From positions 86,382 through 150,381 of the forward strand of contig CAOVHW010000001.1 of NCBI GenBank assembly GCA_948543815.1: 64,000 nt of DNA. Reading direction: 5' to 3'. The stretch's first letter is position 1. Each line of letters opens with the position of its first letter. The position numbers and the translations under genes were made by a program. Origin of the DNA: an uncultured Eubacteriales bacterium. GTDB taxonomy: Bacteria; Bacillota; Clostridia; Lachnospirales; CAMVHY01. Below, one piece after another: positions 33,571 through 42,290 of the stretch. The notes under the pieces are model-generated. The model was given only the letters and a program-made list of their open reading frames with translations. It was not told the DNA's origin and did no database searches.

Positions 33571-35007
33571 TTATTGACAGCGAACTAATTGCAAACTATT
33601 TATCAATTTGCCGTCGCAATTTGTACAAAGAGTAACATCGAAAGTAACAGTTTTACTTTCGTGTGGTTTTATTAAAAAATCAATAATTTTTTGCGTAGGT
33701 GGTTCAGATTTTAAAACGCAAAGCGGATTTTTTTTCGCATAGATTGTTTTACTATTTTTGTAATATCTTTTTAACTCGACGGGGAAATTTTCAGTTGTGT
33801 CGACGTGCGATTTAATCCGCACAGTATCATCGGAAATGACAATAACATCCGAATCGGTTTGCAAATAATATTCAAGACGATAATCCGAATCAGTTTGATT
33901 GTTCAATTTGATATTATAGCGATTAGTTGCGCCCCAATTGCCTAAATTACAAAAAGAAGTTGAATTTTCAGCGACAAATTCATTTGGCAAATCAGTATGT
34001 GAAGTATCAAAATGCCATGACTTTTCATCGTGATATTCAAATTTAAACATATCACTTTCCGAAATTATTGACGCTAAATTTTTACATGCATATGGATTGA
34101 AATTCGTTACCCATTTTTCTGTGAGCGTGTAATCATTGGTAACTTGATTGTTTATCGCGACAGGAATATTTGACTCTGAATCTTCGTTGATATCATATTC
34201 CAAATTTGTCTGCAAAATGGTTGAACTATCAGCAATTCCTTTATAAAATCTATAACTTTTGACACCGTCGCGAATTTCCGTGATAAATTTTCCATCTTGC
34301 GCATTTTCATCGTAATTATTTATATCGACGAACGCGGCAATTTTTACGAGCGCATCGCCGCTAACAATTTCAAAATTACTCAGCAACAAAAAAACTTGTC
34401 CGACAAACATAGCGGGACGTGATTCATGTGAATCACCTAATAGCCAAAATTTTTCGCCGGGCTTTATAATTATGTTGTTTTCAAAAATTTGCGGCAACGG
34501 TTTTGGTGGATGCGTTTCAAATTCATATTTACCATCTTGAATATAATCGGAGGCATCAAATTTTTTTTGAAAGTAATCGGAATAAGCATTTAGACACGAC
34601 CAAGAGATATCATTTCGGTAAGGCGAAAGTGGTTCAGATTGCATTTGTGATTGCGGAATTTGCCAGCCCAATTTATTTATTTTAATTACTAAATTTTCGG
34701 GGCCATTATTACAAAATTCAACATCAATATGTAATTGAGTTTGGTCGGACAAATCAACTTTACTAATCATATTTCGTAGACTAACAAATAAATTATACTC
34801 ACCGAGATTTAAATTTTGTTTCATTAAAAGAGTTGGGGAATCATTAAAAGTTGAGTCGGCTAAATCATTTTTAGTAATAAATTCGGGATTGTTGCAGTAA
34901 ATAAATTTTGCGTTAGAGATAGGATGAAAATCGAGATTAAGATTATCAGCGCAGACATTAATTGGTAGCGCGAATAAAATTAAAAATAAGGCAAGAAATT
35001 TTTTCAA
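33571..35007 (-). CDS. Secreted protein of unknown function
   Basis: 478 residues from TTG 35007, with GGAGGGAG upstream; the open frame reaches 35208 but runs through the ecfA promoter region. A clear signal peptide (L-K-K-F-L-A-L-F-L-I-L-F-A-L-P) ends near residue 20 at C-A-D. The mature part is rich in Asn, Asp, Ser and aromatic residues, looks all-beta, and has scattered Cys (C-C pairs possible; final C-T-N-C and a near-terminal Cys). No family is recognised. It is the upstream partner of miaB on the minus strand, 15 bp apart, and divergent from ecfA. Confidence 0.75.
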   Translation of the reverse strand: MKKFLALFLILFALPINVCADNLNLDFHPISNAKFIYCNNPEFITKNDLADSTFNDSPTLLMKQNLNLGEYNLFVSLRNMISKVDLSDQTQLHIDVEFCNNGPENLVIKINKLGWQIPQSQMQSEPLSPYRNDISWSCLNAYSDYFQKKFDASDYIQDGKYEFETHPPKPLPQIFENNIIIKPGEKFWLLGDSHESRPAMFVGQVFLLLSNFEIVSGDALVKIAAFVDINNYDENAQDGKFITEIRDGVKSYRFYKGIADSSTILQTNLEYDINEDSESNIPVAINNQVTNDYTLTEKWVTNFNPYACKNLASIISESDMFKFEYHDEKSWHFDTSHTDLPNEFVAENSTSFCNLGNWGATNRYNIKLNNQTDSDYRLEYYLQTDSDVIVISDDTVRIKSHVDTTENFPVELKRYYKNSKTIYAKKNPLCVLKSEPPTQKIIDFLIKPHESKTVTFDVTLCTNCDGKLINSLQLVRCQ

Positions 35008-35066
35008 TGCAACTCCCTCCGTATTTATTTTATCATATAATGTGAAAATTACAAAGGAGATTTGCG

Positions 35067-35849
35067 ATGATAAAATTTGAGAACGTAACGCACATTTATA
35101 ATATGGGAACGTGCTACGAAAAAAAAGCACTCGATGATATAACAATAAATTTTGCTGAAAACGAAATGATTGGACTGATAGGCAAAAGCGGTTCGGGTAA
35201 AAGTACATTTATTCAACATTTTAATGGTTTATTAAAACCGACGAGCGGAAAAATTTCAATTAATGCAAAAAAAATTGGACTTGTTTTTCAATATCCAGAG
35301 CATCAAATTTTTGAGATGACAGTAGAAAATGAAGTTGGATTTGCAGTAAAAGATTCGAATGACAAAACAAAAAAAATTTTGGAAGCTCTAAATGCAGTAG
35401 GATTGTCTGAAACATATTTACATAAAAATCCGTTTGAGCTGTCGGGTGGCGAGAAAAGAAAAGTTGCAATCGCAAGCATTCTTATAATGCAACCGGAAAT
35501 TTTAATTTTAGATGAGCCAACGGTAGGACTTGATGCGGAAACACAAAAAAATATTTTGCAATATATAAAAAAAATGCATGAGCGATTAAAAATGACGACA
35601 ATAATTATTTCGCACGATATGGATGTGATAGCGGAGTTTACGCAAAAAACGATAATAATGGATAGCGGGAAAATAATTTTTTACGGGCGAACGAGTGACG
35701 CATTTAATTTACCGAATATAAATTTGCCGATGACAAAGAAATTGGCGAAACTTTTATATGCGAAAAAAATTGATATTCCGAGTGATATAATTTCGTTTGA
35801 AGATACGGTGAAATTTTTAGCTAAAAAAATTAAGGAGAAATCAAATTGA
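35067..35849 (+). CDS. ecfA: ECF transporter ATPase subunit
   Basis: 260 residues. Walker A is G-K-S-G-S-G-K-S-T, the Q-loop sits in V-F-Q-Y-P-E-H-Q, the signature is L-S-G-G-E-K-R-K, Walker B is I-L-I-L-D-E-P-T and the switch is S-H-D-M-D. The V-F-Q-Y-P-E-x-Q-[IL]-F form is that of the CbiO/EcfA group. Most ECF modules use two different EcfA subunits; only one gene is in this window, so it either homodimerises or the partner lies elsewhere. AAAGGAG precedes the ATG. It overlaps ecfT by 4 bp. Confidence 0.9.
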   Translation: MIKFENVTHIYNMGTCYEKKALDDITINFAENEMIGLIGKSGSGKSTFIQHFNGLLKPTSGKISINAKKIGLVFQYPEHQIFEMTVENEVGFAVKDSNDKTKKILEALNAVGLSETYLHKNPFELSGGEKRKVAIASILIMQPEILILDEPTVGLDAETQKNILQYIKKMHERLKMTTIIISHDMDVIAEFTQKTIIMDSGKIIFYGRTSDAFNLPNINLPMTKKLAKLLYAKKIDIPSDIISFEDTVKFLAKKIKEKSN

Positions 35850-36631
35850 ATTTACAATTTTATCAGACAAAATCGGTAATACATGAATTAGATCCACGTC
35901 TAAAATTTTTTACATTAATGCTAATATCGACAGAAATATTTTTTATCAAAGCTATTTTTGCGCAAATTTTAATATTGGCGGCGGTATTTTTTTGTATATA
36001 TTTATCGAAGATACCATTAAAATTTTTTTTACATAGCATAAAAAATATCAGTTCGCTAATAATTTTGACATCAACGTTAAATATTTTTTTCATCAAGAAT
36101 GGAAATACGGTGTTCAAATTATTTTTTATTCATATCACTGATTACGCAATAATGTTGACATTTCAAATGATATTGCGCATGATAATTTTGGTTTCACTTT
36201 GTGCATTGGTAATATTTTCGACGCCGACGATTAAATTGACAGACGCATTGGTAAGCATTTTGATGCCGTTTGAAAAATTTTTACCGATAAATGAAATCGC
36301 AATGATTATTTCAATTGCATTGAGATTTATTCCAGTTTTATCAAATGAATTTAACTTAATAAAGAAAGCACAAATGTCGCGTGGTATAAATTTTAGCGAC
36401 AAAAATTTTATCAATCGTATTAAAAATTATTTGTCACTTTTAATTCCAATTTTCGTATTGTCATTTAAGCGTGCAGATGATTTAGCATTAGCAATGGATG
36501 CTCGCTGCTATAATCCAGCGGCAAAAAGAAACAGCTTGAAAAAATTAAAATTTCAAGCTGTCGATTTTATTGCAATTATTTTTTTGTTTATGTTTCATTT
36601 TGAATTGTGGCTGATTTATATTTTTAATTGA
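35846..36631 (+). CDS. ecfT: ECF transporter transmembrane subunit
   Basis: 261 residues with N-terminal and central hydrophobic helices, D-P-R-L-K near the start and the EcfT coupling-helix signatures A-Q-M-S-R-G (A-x-x-x-R-G type) and A-D-D-L-A-L-A-M-D-A-R. It links the ATPase to interchangeable S components such as ThiT (14.7 kb). It overlaps ecfA by 4 bp. Confidence 0.92.
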   Translation: MNLQFYQTKSVIHELDPRLKFFTLMLISTEIFFIKAIFAQILILAAVFFCIYLSKIPLKFFLHSIKNISSLIILTSTLNIFFIKNGNTVFKLFFIHITDYAIMLTFQMILRMIILVSLCALVIFSTPTIKLTDALVSILMPFEKFLPINEIAMIISIALRFIPVLSNEFNLIKKAQMSRGINFSDKNFINRIKNYLSLLIPIFVLSFKRADDLALAMDARCYNPAAKRNSLKKLKFQAVDFIAIIFLFMFHFELWLIYIFN

Positions 36632-36775
36632 CTTTTGTACTATAAATTTTACTTTAAATTTTTTCAATTCACTTGCGAGATTTTTAAAATTAGCTGCTCT
36701 TTCAAGACGTTTTTTTTCTAATAATTTACATATTTTCTTTTTTAATTTTTCCATTCTATCAGAAGATTTGGCCAT
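36545..36775 (-). CDS. Small basic coiled-coil protein overlapping ecfT
   Basis: 76 residues, very Lys-rich, with a helical start (R-M-E-K-L-K-K-K-I-C-K-L-L-E-K-K-R). Not a recognised family. It is judged real because GAGGAGATG lies 7 bp before the ATG and a full-consensus promoter stands at 36822-36850. The last 87 bp are antisense to the end of ecfT, so transcription of the two genes collides. Confidence 0.6.
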   Translation of the reverse strand: MAKSSDRMEKLKKKICKLLEKKRLERAANFKNLASELKKFKVKFIVQKSIKNINQPQFKMKHKQKNNCNKIDSLKF

Positions 36776-36821
36776 TTATCAACATCTCCTCGTAATTTGT
36801 TTGAAATGAATTATAATATTA

Positions 36822-36850
36822 ATTATAAAGTTTAAAAATAAATTTGTCAA
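36822..36850 (-). promoter_or_regulatory. Consensus sigma-A promoter
   Basis: Minus strand TTGACA, 17 bp, TATAAT: both boxes perfect. Reads toward the small basic gene at 36775. Confidence 0.85.
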
Positions 36851-36869
36851 TATTTTCTTATTAAAAAAT

Positions 36870-36909
36870 AAAAAGCAGCTTGAAAAAATAAAATTCTAAG
36901 CTGCTTTTT
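36870..36909 (-). terminator. Terminator after the 36.9-kb gene
   Basis: A 12-bp stem AAAAAGCAGCTT/AAGCTGCTTTTT with a 16-base loop and T-rich downstream sequence on the minus strand. Confidence 0.75.
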
Positions 36910-36931
36910 ATTAAGATTTAGAATAAAAAAT

Positions 36932-37339
36932 TTAAATACAAATTCGCATAGGATCAGACGAAATAAGTTCCGGAATTTTTTCTTCGCCGCGAGAAATGGC
37001 ATCTAAATATTCTTGAGTAGGATGATTATCAACAAACATTTTCAATCTATCGTTTGCTCTATTAAGTATATCTTTATCGCTTCCATAATCAGGAATATAC
37101 ACATTAACTTTTGGTATTCCATTTGGGAAATGAGAAAGAAATTTGTTATAAATATCATCATATTTATTAACATCTCTATTATCTAATAAATCTTGTGCTA
37201 TTTCTAATAAAAAAGATATATCAGAATTACCTGAATTAATAAATGCTTCTTGCCATTCATTCATATCAATTTGTAAAGTTTGAATTGCAGAACGTGAACG
37301 AGAGTGATAGTTCCATCTGTTAATACTAGCTTTATCCAA
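36932..37339 (-). CDS. Hypothetical soluble protein
   Basis: About 135 residues, no recognised family. The ATG at 37348 touches its AAGGAG, so TTG 37339, nine bases beyond the site, is the likelier start. The protein is mixed charged and helical, with W-N-Y-H and an acidic C-terminal half ending M-R-I-C-I; no signal or membrane segment. A strong promoter lies at 37391-37419 and a terminator follows the stop, so it is a single-gene unit divergent from folE. Confidence 0.65.
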   Translation of the reverse strand: MDKASINRWNYHSRSRSAIQTLQIDMNEWQEAFINSGNSDISFLLEIAQDLLDNRDVNKYDDIYNKFLSHFPNGIPKVNVYIPDYGSDKDILNRANDRLKMFVDNHPTQEYLDAISRGEEKIPELISSDPMRICI

Positions 37340-37390
37340 TTGAAACATCTCCTTAAAATTTATTATAAAATTAGTCGCGACAGCATTTTT

Positions 37391-37419
37391 AGTATATAAT
37401 ACAAAAATTATATTGTCAA
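37391..37419 (-). promoter_or_regulatory. Promoter of the 36.9-kb gene
   Basis: Minus strand TTGACA, 17 bp, TATACT, about 45 bp before the start codon. Confidence 0.8.
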
Positions 37420-37457
37420 TATTTTAAAAAAGTTGATAAAGATTTGGAGGAGAAAAA

Positions 37458-38021
37458 ATGATTGAGAAAGAAAAAATTGAGGCTGCTATAAAATTATTTT
37501 TAGAAGGTATTGGTGAGGATCCAAATCGAATTGGGCTCTTAGATACTCCGCATCGTATTTCTAACATGTGCTTAGAATTATTTTCCGCGAATAATCCCAA
37601 AAATAATATTGAGAAAATAAAAACATTCGAGGCCCCGAATAACGATATGGTCTTACAAAAAAATATAAATTTTTATTCATTATGTGAACATCATCTTTTA
37701 CCTTTCTTTGGCTATGCACATATCGCTTATATTCCTAATGGAAAAGTTTTAGGTTTAAGTAAGCTTGCTCGTTGTGTCGATACTTCCTCAAAAAAATTAC
37801 AGCTCCAGGAAAATTTAACGAATGAAATCGCTCAGAAAATTATTAGCTACGTAAATCCAAAAGGTGTTATCGTTATGCTCGAAGCTGAACATTTATGTAT
37901 GACTATGCGTGGAATAAAAAAACCCGGTACGAAAACTATTACATATGTTACTAAAGGAATTTTCTCGACCGATAAAAATTTAACTGATAACTTCTTTAAT
38001 CTAATTAAATTTGGAGCGTGA
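37458..38021 (+). CDS. folE: GTP cyclohydrolase I
   Basis: A 187-residue first enzyme of folate synthesis (GTP to dihydroneopterin triphosphate). Zinc ligands lie in L-C-E-H-H-L-L-P-F and A-E-H-L-C-M-T-M-R-G; D-T-P-x-R is near the start. GGAGGAG precedes the ATG. It heads a folE-folP-folBK operon with gaps of 6 bp each. Confidence 0.96.
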   Translation: MIEKEKIEAAIKLFLEGIGEDPNRIGLLDTPHRISNMCLELFSANNPKNNIEKIKTFEAPNNDMVLQKNINFYSLCEHHLLPFFGYAHIAYIPNGKVLGLSKLARCVDTSSKKLQLQENLTNEIAQKIISYVNPKGVIVMLEAEHLCMTMRGIKKPGTKTITYVTKGIFSTDKNLTDNFFNLIKFGA

Positions 38022-38027
38022 ATTAAA

Positions 38028-38849
38028 ATGCAAATTGGTAGCAAAATTTTTAGCCACAACAAAACTTATATCGTTGGTATTTTAAATGTAACTCCTGATT
38101 CATTTTCTGATGGCGGAAATTTTAATAATGATAAAAATGCACTAGAACATGTCGATAAAATGATTAATGATGGCGCTGATATTATTGATGTTGGTGGTGA
38201 GTCAACTCGTCCTAATTATAAAATGATTACTATCAATGAAGAAATTGAACGTGTTGTCCCTATCATTCGTAAAATAAAATCTAAATACCAAATCCCAATT
38301 TCTATCGATACTTATAAATCTGAAGTCGCTCGTGCCGCACTTGATGCCGGTGCTGATTGCGTAAATGATATCTGGGGGCTTAAACGTGATAAAAATATGG
38401 CGCCATTAATAAAAAAATATAACGTTCCTATATGTATCATGCATAATCGTGAGCAAAATCCTTCCGATATTAATGAAAATGATTTCATAATTCGTACTCA
38501 AAATGAAATCTCTGAATCAATTAATATTGCTAAACAAAATAATATTTCTGATGATAAAATAATTATTGACCCAGGTGTTGGCTTTGGGAAAACTTATCTC
38601 CAAAATTTATATTGTATTCGTCATCTAAATGCGTGGAAAAATTTCGGCTATCCTATTCTACTTGGCGTATCACGTAAATCTGTAATCGGTTTGACTTTAA
38701 ATCTGCCGGTTGATCAACGTGAAGAAGGTACTATTGCAATTTCTGCTATTGCTACTATAAATGGTTGTAATTTTTTACGCGTTCATGATGTTGAGAAAAA
38801 TTATCGTGCTATTTTAATGGCACAAACTATTAAAGGTGAAATAGGGTGA
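38028..38849 (+). CDS. folP: Dihydropteroate synthase
   Basis: A 273-residue TIM-barrel enzyme joining pteridine pyrophosphate to p-aminobenzoate; the sulfonamide target. Signatures are I-L-N-V-T-P-D-S-F-S-D-G-G near residue 19, D-V-G-G-E-S-T-R-P and G-V-S-R-K-S. Its ribosome site GGAG is the end of folE. Confidence 0.96.
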   Translation: MQIGSKIFSHNKTYIVGILNVTPDSFSDGGNFNNDKNALEHVDKMINDGADIIDVGGESTRPNYKMITINEEIERVVPIIRKIKSKYQIPISIDTYKSEVARAALDAGADCVNDIWGLKRDKNMAPLIKKYNVPICIMHNREQNPSDINENDFIIRTQNEISESINIAKQNNISDDKIIIDPGVGFGKTYLQNLYCIRHLNAWKNFGYPILLGVSRKSVIGLTLNLPVDQREEGTIAISAIATINGCNFLRVHDVEKNYRAILMAQTIKGEIG

Positions 38850-38855
38850 AAGTAA

Positions 38856-39665
38856 ATGGATCAGATTAAAATTATTGACCTTGAAGTATTTGCAAGGCAT
38901 GGAGTATTAATTGAGGAGAAATCATTAGGCCAAAAATTTTTCCTCTCAATTTTTTTATCATATGATATAAAAACTGCGGGGCGTACTGATAATATTTATG
39001 ACACAATAAATTATTCAGATGTTGCGCACTTTGCTGATAATTTTATGAAAGAAAATAGTTATAATTTACTTGAGGCACTTGCTCAAAATTTAGCGGAAGC
39101 TATTTTATTAAAATTTAAAGTAGATGAAATTGAGTTAGAGATAAAAAAACCATTAGCTCCAATAGATTTATCATTTAAAAATGTAAGTATAAAAATAAAA
39201 CGTAAGTGGCAGACCGTATATTTAGGAATAGGTTCAAATTTAGGTGATAAACAAAAAAATATGAATGAGGCAGTAAAACTTTTAGGTAATGAATCTAAAA
39301 TTATTATCAAAAAAGTTTCAAACTTTATCGTTTCAAAACCAATGGGTGAAGTTAAGCAAGATGATTTTTTAAATGGTGCTATTGAAATTAAAACATTACT
39401 TGAGCCATTAGAATTATTAAAAGTAGTAAATGATATTGAAAAAAAATTAGGACGAGTACGTGAAATACATTGGGGGCCACGTACGATTGATATTGATATT
39501 TTGCTTTATGGTGATAGAGTAATACGAAATGAGGAACTAATAATTCCACATTACGGGATGCATCAGCGAGATTTTGTATTACAACCAATGAATGAGATAG
39601 CGCCACAGGTTATTCATCCACTTTTGAATCAAACGATTTATCAATTACTTTTAGCTTTAAAATAG
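38856..39665 (+). CDS. folBK: Fused dihydroneopterin aldolase / HPPK
   Basis: 269 residues carrying two folate enzymes in one chain. Residues ~1-118 are FolB (A-R-H-G-V-L-x-E-E-K-x-x-G-Q-x-F; L-L-E-A-L-A; K-P-x-A-P-I). Residues ~120-269 are FolK (Y-L-G-I-G-S-N-L-G-D-K; H-W-G-P-R-T-I-D-I-D-I-L-L; P-H-Y-G-M-H-Q-R-D-F-V). The fusion is known from other bacteria. It completes a compact folate operon; no separate pabA/B or folC is in the window. Confidence 0.94.
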   Translation: MDQIKIIDLEVFARHGVLIEEKSLGQKFFLSIFLSYDIKTAGRTDNIYDTINYSDVAHFADNFMKENSYNLLEALAQNLAEAILLKFKVDEIELEIKKPLAPIDLSFKNVSIKIKRKWQTVYLGIGSNLGDKQKNMNEAVKLLGNESKIIIKKVSNFIVSKPMGEVKQDDFLNGAIEIKTLLEPLELLKVVNDIEKKLGRVREIHWGPRTIDIDILLYGDRVIRNEELIIPHYGMHQRDFVLQPMNEIAPQVIHPLLNQTIYQLLLALK

Positions 39666-39695
39666 AAATTACGAATAAGAAATTAATTTTAATTC

Positions 39696-39724
39696 CAGAC
39701 AAATTATTTTGTCTGATTTTTTTA
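39696..39724 (+). terminator. Terminator of the folate operon
   Basis: CAGACAAA/TTTGTCTG stem, four-base loop, then a T run, ~30 bp after the folBK stop. Confidence 0.85.
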
Positions 39725-39732
39725 CTCAATTT

Positions 39733-39761
39733 TTGAATTTTGTTTCAATTTTTGTTATAAT
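39733..39761 (+). promoter_or_regulatory. Promoter of the 39.8-kb repeat gene
   Basis: TTGAAT, 17 bp, TATAAT, ~48 bp before ATG 39810. Confidence 0.7.
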
Positions 39762-39809
39762 ATTTTATATACGATTACAATTAAATTTTTAAAAGGGGTT
39801 GTGATTTTT

Positions 39810-41273
39810 ATGGAAGGAAATCAGGTTTCAAATCAAGATCATGAGCAACAATTTAAAGCTGTTTTGGATGCGATAGATGCTTTTGAGAAGATAAGTGAAG
39901 AAACAGAAGAAGAAGAATGGGATCAAGTTGATGCTCAACTTACTGAAGCGTTAAACAACTTTAACTTTAAATTTACTCTTGATCAAATAAATAAAATTTT
40001 ATATGCAGCGGAAGAGGTAAATTTGATTTTGTTTGATTTTGTGTTTGAATTTTTGGATAAATGTGATGATGGAATTTTAGATCAAAAAGCAGCTGAAGGC
40101 TTGTTGAGACATTGTAGTAAATTAAATGATGATGATTTTAAAAATTTTTTAAAGAAAGTAAATGAAGAATGTCGTGAAGAAATAAAAGAAATTCGAGAAA
40201 AACAATTTGAAGAAATTTCGAATGCGATTTTGAACTTTATTGAGATGAAGCAGATAAAGTCAGGAACAGAAGAATGGGATCAAGCTGCTGCTCGACTGGA
40301 TGAAGCGTTAGAGAATTTTCAATTTGATTTTGATAAAATGAAAATATGGATAATTTTAAAATACGCGAAATTTGCATGTCTTAATTTAGGTAGTAGTTTT
40401 GTGCTTGAAATTTTGGATAGATGTGATGATAAAATTTTAGATAAAGAAGTAGCTGAAGGCTTGTTGAGACATTGTAGTAAATTAAATGATGATGATTTTA
40501 ATAAATTTTTAAATAAAGTAAATGAAGAATGTCGTGAAGAAATAAAAGAAATTCGAGAAAAGCAATTTGAAGAAATTTTGGATGCGATAAATAATAAAGA
40601 GAAAAAAAGTGGCACAGAAAAAGGGAAGAAAGCTGATGCTCCACTTGCTGAAGCGTTAAACAAGTTTAATTTTGAATTTACTCTTGATCAAATAAATAAA
40701 ATTTTAGATGCAGCGAAAGATGCAAATTTGAATTTGGGTTTTGATTTTGTGTTTGAAATGTTGGATAAATGTGATTATGGAATTTTAGATCAAGAAACAG
40801 CTAAAGGTTTGCTGGAACATTGTAATAGATTAAATGATGATTGGTATGAGTATTTTTTGAGCAAGTGCGATAGTGAGGCTAGAATTGTTAAAGAATATCA
40901 ACTCAAAAAAGCAACGCAACAAAATAAGAATCGAGGAATTTTAGGTGGCATAGGAGTAACATTTGGCGTGTTATTTGGCTTGGGAGCAATTGGTTTAGGT
41001 ACAGCAGTTGGAATCGGAGCGTTGACAATTACAATTGCTGCGCCAATAGTAGCTGCAGCTGTTGGTTTAGCGTTGATAGCTTTTGGTAGTTATTTTGTAG
41101 ATAAATTCAGGGTAAATAAAGTATTAAATAAAATTTCAGGAAAAAAGTTAAATGAGCAAGATGTTTCTGAAAATGAAATTCCATTTGATTTACGCAAACG
41201 TAAAGAAATTCAAAATGCTTTAGATGAATCGAGAAAGCCGCTTCTTCAAGATACTGAAAATGAGATAGTATAA
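39810..41273 (+). CDS. Triple-repeat protein with C-terminal TM hairpin
   Basis: 487 residues, function unknown. Three helical repeats of about 120 residues cover residues ~10-360, each containing [AT]-x-G-L-L-x-H-C-x-[KR]-L-N-D-D. Repeats 1 and 2 are almost identical in DNA over ~140 bp (40091-40230 and 40451-40590). A linker K-K-A-T-Q-Q-N-K-N-R leads to a Gly/Ala-rich two-segment hydrophobic region (~375-430) and a charged tail ending D-T-E-N-E-I-V. There is no signal peptide. The start at ATG 39810 follows GGGGTTGTGA; GTG 39801 is an alternative. The 3' end is duplicated directly downstream. Confidence 0.8.
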   Translation: MEGNQVSNQDHEQQFKAVLDAIDAFEKISEETEEEEWDQVDAQLTEALNNFNFKFTLDQINKILYAAEEVNLILFDFVFEFLDKCDDGILDQKAAEGLLRHCSKLNDDDFKNFLKKVNEECREEIKEIREKQFEEISNAILNFIEMKQIKSGTEEWDQAAARLDEALENFQFDFDKMKIWIILKYAKFACLNLGSSFVLEILDRCDDKILDKEVAEGLLRHCSKLNDDDFNKFLNKVNEECREEIKEIREKQFEEILDAINNKEKKSGTEKGKKADAPLAEALNKFNFEFTLDQINKILDAAKDANLNLGFDFVFEMLDKCDYGILDQETAKGLLEHCNRLNDDWYEYFLSKCDSEARIVKEYQLKKATQQNKNRGILGGIGVTFGVLFGLGAIGLGTAVGIGALTITIAAPIVAAAVGLALIAFGSYFVDKFRVNKVLNKISGKKLNEQDVSENEIPFDLRKRKEIQNALDESRKPLLQDTENEIV

Positions 41274-41557
41274 TAAATTTGATTTTTCATGAAACATACG
41301 AGACGTTTAAAATTTTTTCACCGTCTTTTTTGAAAAAAATTGCGAATTAAAAATTGAAGAGAAATTACTTTTTGATTTACGCAAACGTAAAGAAATTCAA
41401 AATGCTTTAGATGAATCGAGAAAGCCGCTTCTTCAAGATACTGAAAATGAGATAGTATAATAAATTTGATTTTTCATGAAACATACGAGACGTTTAAAAT
41501 TTTTTCACCGTCTTTTTTGAAAAAAATTGCGAATTAAAAATTGAAGAGAAATTACTT
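41184..41557 (+). repeat. 187-bp perfect tandem duplication of the gene's 3' end
   Basis: 41184-41370 and 41371-41557 read as the same 187-bp unit twice. The unit covers the last ~29 codons of the repeat/TM gene, its stop and the 3' flank. The second copy therefore carries an orphan C-terminal fragment (ending N-E-I-V, stop) with no start of its own. Confidence 0.9.
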
Positions 41558-41649
41558 TGTTTGGTTTTTTAAAATTAATTTTTGGATTTTATATAAAATA
41601 ATTTTTTTTAAATGAAAAAGCAAGGAAATTATCTAAATAATTATTTTTA

Positions 41650-41680
41650 AAGAATATACTTTGAAGTATGTTCTTTTTTT
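41650..41680 (+). terminator. Terminator in the 41.6-kb gap
   Basis: AAGAATATAC/GTATGTTCTT stem (one G-T pair), six-base loop, then a T run. Confidence 0.7.
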
Positions 41681-41735
41681 AGGTAAGTATTGATATTTTT
41701 ACATGTCTATATTTTTAATCATAAATGTACACTTA

Positions 41736-42151
41736 AATTTTATTCAGCTTTTGCATAATCTTGAAGATAATCCAAAGCAAACTTTTGAAAAATATTTAGT
41801 GACGTTAATTTTGATAATTGGTTTGCTGAAGCTGTTACATTGGCGTCAAGAAATAATTTCATTTTAGGTTATGATGACAAAAATTTTAGACCAAAGCAAG
41901 CAGTATTACTCGTGAACAATTAGTAAGTATTCTTTACAGATATTTCGGCTACAATGAGATTGTTGACACATAATTAAGTTTTGTTGAGACAGATAAATCA
42001 GCAATTATTTTTTGAAAGCTTTAGGTTGTCGATTGTGAACAAAATTATTCAAGGTAAAGGTAATAATATTTTTGATCCAAAAAGTTTAGCTACTCGCGCT
42101 GAAGTCGCTCAGATGTTTCAGAACATTATGCTGAATTTGTTTTATATATAA
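41736..42151 (+). pseudogene. Decayed SLH-domain gene fragment
   Basis: Three frames must be joined to read an SLH protein end. The pieces are F-I-Q-L-L-H-N-L-E, then F-S-D-V-N-F-D-N-W-F-A-E-A-V (from 41795) with G-Y-D-D-K-N-F-R-P-K-Q; after a one-base loss, I-T-R-E-Q-L-V-S-I-L-Y-R-Y; after further lesions, I-I-Q-G-K-G-N-N-I-F-D-P-K and T-R-A-E-V-A-Q-M-F-Q to TAA 42149-42151. The order and spacing are those of two consecutive SLH repeats at a protein C-terminus. No start or upstream part remains. The complete SLH gene of the window is at 30.4 kb. Confidence 0.8.
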
Positions 42152-42157
42152 AAACTT

Positions 42158-42290
42158 TAAACCTTTACTTTTTCTTTGAAAAGAAAAAGTAAAACAAAAA
42201 GAAACTTTATAAAAAATCTTTGTGCAAACGCACAAAGATTTTTTTTAATAAAATTTTTTTGGTTCTTTTTTTATAAAAAAAAGAACGATT
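42158..42290. repeat. Nested palindromic intergenic element, copy B
   Basis: Left stem 42165-42177/42180-42192 (13 bp), central stem 42211-42225/42230-42244 (15 bp, ATCTTTGTGC core), right stem 42262-42272/42276-42286 (GTTCT...AGAAC). In reverse orientation it matches copy C at 61250-61376. It lies between the SLH pseudogene and the end of scfB. Confidence 0.85.

Noticed and set aside
35008..35208. 67-codon extension of the secreted 33.6-kb protein
   Set aside because: It would precede the signal peptide and cross into the divergent ecfA gene; TTG 35007 has GGAGGGAG upstream.
41274..42290. Insertion sequence in the 1-kb gap after the 39.8-kb gene
   Set aside because: No transposase fragment or terminal repeats; the gap is explained by the 187-bp duplication, a terminator, an SLH pseudogene and palindrome B.
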